From Negativicoccus massiliensis (GTDB lineage: Bacteria; Bacillota; Negativicutes; Veillonellales; Negativicoccaceae), in contig LT700188.1 in the NCBI GenBank assembly GCA_900155405.1, forward strand, positions 62,001 to 126,000: a stretch of DNA of 64,000 bases. Direction: 5' to 3'. The notes below the pieces were generated by a model that was not told the origin of the DNA, made no database searches, and saw nothing but the letters and a program-made list of their open reading frames with translations. Each line of letters opens with the position of its first letter. Within the stretch, counting starts at the first letter, position 1. A program made the position numbers and the translations under genes. This document shows positions 46,625-54,700 of the stretch, piece after piece.

Positions 46625-48712
46625 GTGGCTAAATTATCGGTATCAGGTAAATTTATTAAAGAAGTATCGCAAAACATACCTGGAACAAAATTTGCAATAA
46701 TCGAATTAATAAAAAATTCGTATGAAGCGCATTCTAGCCTGGTGCGTATTTACATATCACCTGAAAAAATTACTATACAGGATAATGGTAAAGGTATGAA
46801 TCTTGAAGAAATCGATACCTTGTTAACTGTTAGTGATAGTAACAAAATTTTTGGACAAAAAGTCGAAGGAGTACTTATATCAGGAGAAAAAGGATTAGGT
46901 TTTTTCTCTGTATTTAAATTCGGCAATAAAGTAAAAGTAGATACAGTAAAAGATTTGGAAGGATACTCATTTGAGTTAAATATGGAGGAAATATCTTCAC
47001 AAAAAAGTTTATACAATTTGGATATTCCGCTAAAAAAGATCACTGGTAGCAATATTCATAATGGTACAACAATAACTATAACAGAAATATACAAAGACAC
47101 GTTTGATGTTTTTAAGAAAACATTAGAAAAAGACGATGAATTAATGAGGCTAATAAATGTTATAGATTCCCCTGATATTAATGTTGAAATTACTAAATCT
47201 TGGGATACGAAAAACATTCAACCTAAAGACATAACAAAATTAGATAAGGCAAAGATTGCATTGGCGTTATTTGATTCTAAGTTAATGAAAAAGAAAGATG
47301 GTAAGTATTTTTTTGAATTAGTAAGAAAAGGGAATAAAAGATCTTTTTGTATAGATAGCAAATTCAATGAACTTTTTGACAATGAAGATATAAAGCTAAA
47401 TATGGACATAAGTGTATATAGTTTAAAAGGGATAAGCAAAAAACATCTACCGGATATTTATTATGATAGTGTCAATAATAGGCTAGTACCATTAATATAT
47501 ATAAATAAATGCTTGTTTGACAATTATACTCTTTATAATTCAGAAATAAATTCTTCTAAAAGCAACAAGCAGGTATTTAGACAACAGATCGGAAAAATTA
47601 GTTTAATTTTAACTAGACCTGATATTATTTCATTCAACTCTGATAGGACTAAAATGACAGAATCTGTTAATAGTATTTTATTCCAAGAGTTTTTAAACTA
47701 TTTTTCATCTAAAATGCAGATACGATTGAGGAGTATGTTGGACGAAGAAGTGGCAAATAAGCCACAAGTATCTAATAGGACTTGTTATATTAACCAAACA
47801 CCTGATTTGAAGCATGGTGATTATGATATAAAATCAATAAAGCATAACGGGGAAAAGACAAGTAATGTGCCGATAGATTCTCCAGGATTGTGGGAAATTG
47901 TATACAACAATAATGATAAATTAATATTAGATGTCGTTGAACGACCAGATCCAATAATAAAGCAAAAAATTTCTGAATTTTTAGTTGGAACGGAATATAG
48001 GTTTGATGATTTGTTTATATTTGAAGACTGTGAAGGTACAAGAAAAATAAAACCGTTAGAATTTACAGTTACTCCAGAAGATTGTAGGAGCATGAATCAT
48101 AAGTTGCAAACAATAACTTTTCATAGACCGTGCTCAAATATATTTTTTAAAATATCTATTGAAGATAAAATAAGCAACAAAAAAATAAATGGAGAATACA
48201 AAGGAGTTAGCCGATTTCCGATTTCTAAGAGGACTAGCAAAGTAGACATTGAAGATGTTATGGTACACCCATTAATGCAAATTGATCAGAATGTTAAAGA
48301 AGATATTTATATCTTTAAGAATCAGTTGAATGATATATATAGAGATCGCAAAAAATATGAATATATTTTGATTTCATCTTTAAGAACTTTTGTTGAACTT
48401 ATGGTTAATGATATTATAGAAAAGTTAGGAGAAAAACAAGAAAAATATCTTGAAAAAAACTTCAAAACGATTAGCGATAGTAAAAATATCAAAGATAGAT
48501 TTATAAACAAAATTCAAAATGACAGAGAGAAAGCTGGTGTGTTAGAGATATATAATCAAGCTTTTGAGCAAGGTAGATATAACAGCACTATATCATATTT
48601 AAATTTAACGACCCATGGAGCCGGTAGGATAATATCATTGAAACAGATAGAGGTAGATTTTCCAATTATAAACCTACTTTATACTTATCTATGTTTTTTA
48701 AATATGCCATAG
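46625..48712 (+). CDS. GHKL (MutL/MORC-like) ATPase, putative defence partner of the methyltransferase
   Basis: GTG 46625 behind AAAGGAG starts a 695-residue AT-rich protein. The N-terminal ATPase has N box AIIELIKNSYEA (Glu27, Asn31), G1 DNGKGM (53-58) and G2 SGEKGLGFFSVFKFG (87-100), as in Hsp90/MutL/MORC rather than histidine kinases (no HisKA). A transducer-like region follows to about 350 (FNSDRTKMTES). The middle, 430-560, is beta-rich and unrecognised. The C-terminus (570-695) is helical with LRTFVELMVNDIIEKLG and ends TYLCFLN, vaguely HEPN-like but without a clear RxxxxH. MutL/MORC-like ATPases next to DNA methylases are known from comparative genomics of restriction systems. An effector role is inferred. 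Confidence 0.75.
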   Translation: MAKLSVSGKFIKEVSQNIPGTKFAIIELIKNSYEAHSSLVRIYISPEKITIQDNGKGMNLEEIDTLLTVSDSNKIFGQKVEGVLISGEKGLGFFSVFKFGNKVKVDTVKDLEGYSFELNMEEISSQKSLYNLDIPLKKITGSNIHNGTTITITEIYKDTFDVFKKTLEKDDELMRLINVIDSPDINVEITKSWDTKNIQPKDITKLDKAKIALALFDSKLMKKKDGKYFFELVRKGNKRSFCIDSKFNELFDNEDIKLNMDISVYSLKGISKKHLPDIYYDSVNNRLVPLIYINKCLFDNYTLYNSEINSSKSNKQVFRQQIGKISLILTRPDIISFNSDRTKMTESVNSILFQEFLNYFSSKMQIRLRSMLDEEVANKPQVSNRTCYINQTPDLKHGDYDIKSIKHNGEKTSNVPIDSPGLWEIVYNNNDKLILDVVERPDPIIKQKISEFLVGTEYRFDDLFIFEDCEGTRKIKPLEFTVTPEDCRSMNHKLQTITFHRPCSNIFFKISIEDKISNKKINGEYKGVSRFPISKRTSKVDIEDVMVHPLMQIDQNVKEDIYIFKNQLNDIYRDRKKYEYILISSLRTFVELMVNDIIEKLGEKQEKYLEKNFKTISDSKNIKDRFINKIQNDREKAGVLEIYNQAFEQGRYNSTISYLNLTTHGAGRIISLKQIEVDFPIINLLYTYLCFLNMP

Positions 48713-48802
48713 TGTGTTTATGGAGCGTTTAATTTTATTAGTGGCACTGGGACTGGGATGAGATTAGAAGTATGAAAATGTGTCTTATAGTTGGATACAT
48801 TT

Positions 48803-49174
48803 ATGGTGGCAGCGCGGAATAAGCCGTTCAATATACGAAAAGCGACGACGGATCATTGGTACAATGTCGCGTTGGGAACAAGCGAGGCGCATATATCCGT
48901 TACGTTGGTCAATAAAAGCAACAGTATCGGGATCGAAGTTTACATCAGGGATAATAAGGAACTTTTCGACAGACTGCACGCGGAGTCCGAGGCCATAGAA
49001 AATGAACTTGGCTTCGCTATGGATTGGCAACGGTTGGACGATAAAAAAGCGTCAAGAATTATTTATTATATCGGCGGATTGGACTTCGATAATCATGAAA
49101 ATTATGGCGCGTTGATTAATGAAGTAATCGACCGAGTGATTGATATCAGAAATGTTTTCAGAAGTCGTTTATAG
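48803..49174 (+). pseudogene. Truncated DUF4268-domain protein
   Basis: The 124 residues beginning near HWYNVALGTSEAHISVTL and ending YGALINEVIDRVIDIRNVF match the whole DUF4268 domain, usually the C-terminal part of larger proteins with a nuclease-like N-terminal domain. A stop lies just upstream (48788-48790). Neither TTG 48791 nor ATG 48803 has a ribosome site, so this is probably the 3' end of a lost gene. Base composition is like the chromosome, unlike the methyltransferase-ATPase pair before it. Repeat copy 2 follows. Confidence 0.6.
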
Positions 49175-49219
49175 GGACCCGGAATTGAAAATCCGAGCTG
49201 GCGTTTTGAGATGTTGACT

Positions 49220-49278
49220 TTAAATAAAAAAGGCCGTGAATGTACATTCACGGCCTTTTTCGTGTTTCTTTATTGATC
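49220..49278 (+). repeat. 59-bp terminator repeat, copy 2
   Basis: Same length as copy 1; compensating changes keep the hairpin paired (AAGGCCGTGAATG / CATTCACGGCCTT). Closes the DUF4268 fragment. Confidence 0.9.
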
Positions 49279-49358
49279 ATAAGGAGATCGGAATAAAATG
49301 TAAGCAGATATGATAAGATAATGATGATAAAAAATGCTTTAATGCAGGAGGAAAAAAT

Positions 49359-50645
49359 ATGGCGTCTGAAATCAGGATGTGGTTTTTTAATCAAAAAAAC
49401 CTTTTGAAAATGTCAAAATTTATCATTTTGACTCTGTTACTTCTTTTTATTACTTGGTTTTTTGATCTCAGATATCCTTTTATGAAATCCTATATTCCGA
49501 AGCCTTTATTGCTGTCGGTGGAAGTGTCTGTTGATTTTCTTTCAAACATCTCGGGTGTATTTTTAACCATCAGCATTTTTTGTTTTACCATTATTGTTAC
49601 TGTGCTCAACAAATACAGTAGCAGCATATCGCCGCGGATGCTTCAGGCGTTTATCGACAGAACGGGAGTTATCGGTTTATACGGTGTATTTGTAAGCGGC
49701 TTTTTTTATTCTGCCATCAGCATTTTGCTTTTACAAGATCTCGGACCGGATCAACGTGTCGTTGCCGGAAGTTTCGGGATCGCGTATCTAATCATTGCAA
49801 TGATGGGGTTTATCGCGTTTTCCAAGCAGGTTATCGATAACATTAAAATTTCAAATGTTATCGAAGCGGTCTATGCTGACTGTGGCAAGCTTATTGACGA
49901 AGAGGTAGAACGCAGAAAAAAGGCGGAACATTATAAAGAAGATGAAAAAGCAACAGAGATCCCTATTGTAGCAGAGAGTTCGGGCTATCTGTTCAAAATA
50001 AATGAAGATGATATTTTAAAAGAGCTTAAAGGGATCAAAGCGGAGCTGGTCATTGATAAGAGAATTAGTGAATACGCAGCCGAAGGCGAAGCATTGGGCG
50101 GTTTGAAAATTTTTCAAGGGGAATTAAATGCTGAAAAAACGGAAGAGCTGAGCGAAAAAATCAGTTCATCATTTTTAATAAATATGTACAACAATGAAGA
50201 AGAAGACTATCATCAGGGCATTGTAAAACTTACTGAAATTGCGAACATGGCTTTGAGTCCCGGGACAAATGATCCCAATACCGCGATTACATGTATCAAT
50301 AAAATGTCATCGTTACTGGGGAAGCTCTTGGCCACAGATAATCAATTTATAGTTCTCAAGGAAGATGAAGATGCAAAAATAATCTACCAAAGTTATTCGG
50401 TCGAAGATGAGTTATACCTTGCATTCAGTCAGATTATTTCCTACTCCGGTGGAGATCCGATGGTGGCCAAGGCGATTTTGCAAGGTATTTATATTATCTA
50501 TATGATGGCGGGGACGCGCGCCAAAAAAGATGTAAAGAAATTTTTCGATGCGTCGTATGAAATATTGACGGAAAACTTTAGTCACGAAGTTCATCTGAAT
50601 AAGTTTAGAACGATAAAACAGAAGCTTGAAAAACACATGGCTTAG
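49359..50645 (+). CDS. DUF2254-family membrane protein
   Basis: The 428-residue protein has four membrane segments in the first 155 residues (about 19-37, 60-80, 103-122, 133-153) and a soluble C-terminal domain with the DUF2254 hallmark ANMALSPGTNDPNTAITCI. Function is unknown; the family is a widespread predicted membrane protein. AGGAGG lies before ATG 49359. It is bounded by repeat copies 2 and 3, so it behaves as a separate cassette of the island. Confidence 0.85.
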   Translation: MASEIRMWFFNQKNLLKMSKFIILTLLLLFITWFFDLRYPFMKSYIPKPLLLSVEVSVDFLSNISGVFLTISIFCFTIIVTVLNKYSSSISPRMLQAFIDRTGVIGLYGVFVSGFFYSAISILLLQDLGPDQRVVAGSFGIAYLIIAMMGFIAFSKQVIDNIKISNVIEAVYADCGKLIDEEVERRKKAEHYKEDEKATEIPIVAESSGYLFKINEDDILKELKGIKAELVIDKRISEYAAEGEALGGLKIFQGELNAEKTEELSEKISSSFLINMYNNEEEDYHQGIVKLTEIANMALSPGTNDPNTAITCINKMSSLLGKLLATDNQFIVLKEDEDAKIIYQSYSVEDELYLAFSQIISYSGGDPMVAKAILQGIYIIYMMAGTRAKKDVKKFFDASYEILTENFSHEVHLNKFRTIKQKLEKHMA

Positions 50646-50686
50646 AAGAAAAAAGGTTAATCAAAGAGATTTCGAGCGATTCCGCG

Positions 50687-50742
50687 AAACAAAAAGGACC
50701 GTGAATACATTCACGGTCTTTTTTCGTGTTCATTTATTGATC
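50687..50742 (+). repeat. 56-bp terminator repeat, copy 3
   Basis: AAAGGACCGTGAAT / ATTCACGGTCTTTTT type hairpin, then CGTGTTCATTTATTGATC. Three bases shorter than the other copies, in the loop and left flank. Confidence 0.88.
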
Positions 50743-50810
50743 ATCTGAAAAAGCTAAAGAAAAGAAAAACATGCGCCTAAGCTTTACTCGATTTGAAGCG
50801 GCATGCCGGT

Positions 50811-51248
50811 TTATACATGGATCTGGCCGTGCTCATCGGCGGTAGCGAAAGCGGCCCGCACGATGTCATACAGGCAAAATATCATTTCGATGCCCAGTAT
50901 AATAAAGCCGATGCCCAAAAACCATGTCAGGCTCCAGCCGATGATGCTGCAAAGAAGATAGCATATTCCGGCGAACGCATGCCCCGCATAAAAGCGGTGA
51001 ATTCCCAGCGTGCCGAAGAAAAAAGCAAGCAGGATATACACTACGCGATTTACGCCTTTGCTTACGGGGACTTCTTTGATGACTGTCGTTTTTTCGATGA
51101 CGCGTTCTCTTGCGGGTTCCGCCTCGTTTGCTTTTCCTTCTGTGACGGTAACATCCGCGGCTGATTTTTCCGGCGAGGTGGTATCGTTCATTACGGAAGA
51201 AGCGACTTCTTCGTTTACCTGTTCAAACTTCCGATTGTTTTCATCCAT
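50811..51248 (-). CDS. TM2-domain protein with charged N-terminal region
   Basis: On the minus strand, ATG at 51248 follows AAAAGGGTG and gives 145 residues. The first 75 are hydrophilic and Glu/Thr-rich. The TM2 domain then reads VNRVVYILLAFFFGTLGIHRFYAGHAFAGICYLL, with two membrane helices and the G..H.FY.G signature, ending in a helix with the acidic IFCLYDIVRAAF. TM2 proteins are of unknown function. It is convergent with the DUF2254 gene and divergent from the adhesin genes. Confidence 0.85.
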   Translation of the reverse strand: MDENNRKFEQVNEEVASSVMNDTTSPEKSAADVTVTEGKANEAEPARERVIEKTTVIKEVPVSKGVNRVVYILLAFFFGTLGIHRFYAGHAFAGICYLLCSIIGWSLTWFLGIGFIILGIEMIFCLYDIVRAAFATADEHGQIHV

Positions 51249-51512
51249 GGTAACACCCTTTTCTTGTAACGCTCTACGCACAAAATGATTTGCTATGATT
51301 AGAATACCATAAGTTATAGATTTAGAAAACTGTTTTCATAAAAGAATAAAACACAAGGAATCTGTTAAGATGTTCTTTTTTATTTTGGATCGGCAAAAAC
51401 GGGCATCTGTTGTCACAAGGCGGATCCCTCAAATTCTGTCAGCGCTTAGAATGCATGCTCACGTATCAATGCATTAAAATCATACATTACATGCGAAATT
51501 TATATAGAGATA

Positions 51513-51546
51513 GGGGGGGGTAATTAACCTGTAATACATCTATAAT
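51513..51546 (+). promoter_or_regulatory. G8 tract and -10 box before the first adhesin gene
   Basis: Eight consecutive G (51513-51520) end 20 bases before TATAAT (51541-51546), exactly where a -35 box and spacer should be. A change in tract length would change promoter geometry. The region from 51249 to 51512 is AT-rich and shows nothing else. The leader from the -10 to ATG 51790 is about 240 bases. Confidence 0.45.
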
Positions 51547-51789
51547 ACAAATAAGATTTACATATAGAATCATAATTATATGTCAGGATCGCAAAGAGGT
51601 ATGCCGGACTTGGCAGATGGTGGAAATAGTCACAACTTCCAAGCAAGCGCAAGTTTTTCTGAAAGGAAGTGCTTACTCCAAGACGATAAAGTATGCAAGA
51701 AAGAATATCGGGAAATCCCCGAGAAGGTTCATTTTCTATCGGACAGAATGGTGATTCGGAAAGCATGCAGAAAAGCAGAGGAGAAAAAC

Positions 51790-54700
51790 ATGAACAAAAT
51801 CTACAAACTTGTCTGGAGCAAAGTAAAGGGTGCTTGGGTAGTGACATCTGAAATCGCGAAAGGTCACGGGAAATCGGTCGCAAGTCGGCAAAGAAAATCC
51901 ATCGCGGCCGTCATGGCGGTTCTTGCGTTGGGCTTTATTCCCGGCGCGGCATATGCGGCGATTGACGGAGTGACGACTTTTGTCGAACCGGGCAACCAGA
52001 ATGTCAAAATCGGCAATGGTATTTCGTTACGGAATAATAACGGCAAAAACGGGGCTGTTGCCATTGGCGATCATGTGCAAATTGATGATTATGTCATGCA
52101 GGAAGGCAGCGTTGCCATCGGCAAGAATGCCTTTGTCGAAAACATGTGGGGCAATCAGGAAAAATTTTTCAAATTTAAACAGGAAGATGCGACAAAGTGG
52201 GCGAGCAGCATCGCCATCGGGCAGAACGCGTATGCCCGCTCCGGCAGCACCATGATCGGCGACCATAAATACATAGGAAAACTGGGAGATACGGAAGTCG
52301 ACGGCTCCGATGTGCTAAAAGTAAAATCCAAAAACGTCAACATTAATGCCACGACAATCGGCGCGAACAGCTATAATCAGGGCGCGTTTTCTTCCGTTCT
52401 CGGGACGTATTCGATTATTTCAGGGAAATACAATGGCAGTAATTGGTCATCCTATGTTACGCAAAATATGGGAGCCAGTATTGTAGGCTCGCTCAACAGC
52501 ATCGAATCTGCCAGCTCGTCATCCGGTTTGTCCGGGATTGCCAACAGTGTGGTAGGCATTGCGAACAGAACGAATAACGCGAATGGAGCGCTGATTTTTG
52601 GCGCGGGGAATGAAATTGAAAATTCAATAGGTACACTTTCCGGAATAGACGTGTTTACGGGCGGTGGCGATTCCGCCAAGGATTTTGCGGATACGCTTCG
52701 CAAGACCGTAAAATCTTCCAATGGCGGTGGCGCCGTTCTTGCTATTGGCGGGGGAAATAAAGCGAATTATGCCAAGGCCTCCCAGCTGATGGGCGTCAAT
52801 AATACGCTGACCGGCGCGGAAAATGCGACAAGTGATTACAATCTTCTTAACGGTTTCAAAAATGTGGGCACAAACATCAGTCATGTGTCTGTGATCGGTT
52901 CAGAAAACCAAGTCAACGATACGAAGAATGCGCTCGTTTTCGGTGATAAAAGAAAATTAACGAAAGCCAACGGCAGCGTTGTCATCGGTGTTTCCGATAC
53001 CGTTAAAGAAATTAAAGTAGAAGATGTCACCGTGATCGGACATAATGCCCTCGCGACGGGTACAAACGCCGTTGCGATCGGTCATGCCGCGAGCGCCGAT
53101 TCGTTAAGTACCGTGGCGATCGGTGACGATGCCAGGGTAGCATCGAACACAGCTTTGTCCGGCGGCGTGGCGATTGGCAAGAGCGCGTATGTTCTCAATG
53201 GTGTCGGAAGACAGGAAAAATACTTGGGTTTTGGCACAACGAACGATCCGCAACGGTCCGCGACAGGAGTCGCTATCGGCGCCAACTCTTATGCTCGCAC
53301 GGGCAGTATCCAGATCGGCGCGCATACCTACTTGGGCAAGATGGGCGGCGCCGATATCACGGCCAAAACGAATGGGGAAGGCAACCACATCAACCAGACC
53401 ACGGTGGGTACAAATACCTTTAATAAAGGTGTTTTCGGCACGATGATCGGCTCCTATTCCATCAGCACCGGCAACTTCACGGGCGCGGGCGGATTCAACA
53501 GCCTGAGCTATGGAGGACAAAACTTCGGCTCCACCATCGCCGGCTCTTTGAATACGATCCAGTCCAAGGGGCATAGCGGTTCGGCAGGCATTTCCAACAG
53601 CATTGTCGGCCTCGCCAATATGACGGAAAATACGAACGGTACTTTGATTTTCGGCGCGGGAAATAAAGTGACCAATTCGATCAAGAGCATTTCCGGACTT
53701 CCCAACGGCGTTACCAGCGGCGCGGCTACGCCGGACGAGTTGATCGAAAAACTCCGCAAAATGACCATTGACAATGAGTCCGGCGGCTCGACCATGGTAG
53801 TCGGCGGCGGCAACACCGCGGACTACACCATGGCGTCTCAGATTATGGGCGTCAATAATACTCTCACAGGAACCGAGGATAAGGTAAGCACCTATAACCT
53901 CGTGGACGGTTTCAAAAATAAAGCGGAAAATGTCACCCATGTCACGATGATCGGTTCGGATAATGAAGTGAAAGATACAACCGGCGCCGTTCTTCTCGGC
54001 GACAAGAGAAAACTGACGGGAGCGGATGGAAGCATCGTTCTCGGTTCGGCGGATGAAAGCGCGGAAACCAACGTCAAAGACGCCACCGTCATCGGACATA
54101 ACGCCAACACCACCGTCGCGAGCGGCGTAGCTCTCGGGAGCGGTTCTGTAGCGGATCGTGCAGGATTTACGGAAGAGAAAAAAGGCGTATTCAGTGATGT
54201 TGACCTGAACAGAAACACGTTTGGCGCAGTTTCTGTCGGGACAAAAGATAAACTTCGTCAGATTATCAATGTCGGAGATGCTACGGAAGATACGGATGCC
54301 GTCAATTTACGCCAATTGAAAGCGCTTGATCGGAAGGTAGCGCAAGGCGCGATTCATTACTATTCCGTAACGAGCGACAAAAAAGCGGCCGGCTCCAACT
54401 ATGACAATGACGGAGCAAAAGCGGCTGACAGCATGGTCATCGGCATCGGTTCAACCTCGGAAGGCATAAACAGTACTGTGATCGGCAACAATAATACGTT
54501 GAAAGGCGGTCAAAGAGATCGAGACGGTGTTCTGAGAAATAACAGTATCGTTGCCGGTGAGAACATTGAAGTAGACGGTACACGCAATGCAGTGTTTGCT
54601 ACCGGCTACACAGATGGTGAGCATAAGCTGACCAAAGTGGCAGGCAAACATAATACAGTCATCGGTGTAGGAAACCTTGTCGGCTATACAGCCAAAGCAG

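Noticed and set aside
46625-48712. Two-component histidine kinase
   Set aside because: No HisKA domain or membrane segments; N, G1 and G2 boxes are of Hsp90/MutL/MORC type at the N-terminus.
44934-50742. Insertion sequence or integrative element bounded by the repeats
   Set aside because: No transposase, integrase or target-site duplication is visible; the repeats are terminators with flanks, so recombination between repeats is preferred.
51580-51789. In-frame N-terminal extension of the first adhesin
   Set aside because: The extended signal region, which is shared by all three adhesins at their first residue, begins at 51790 with its own ribosome site.
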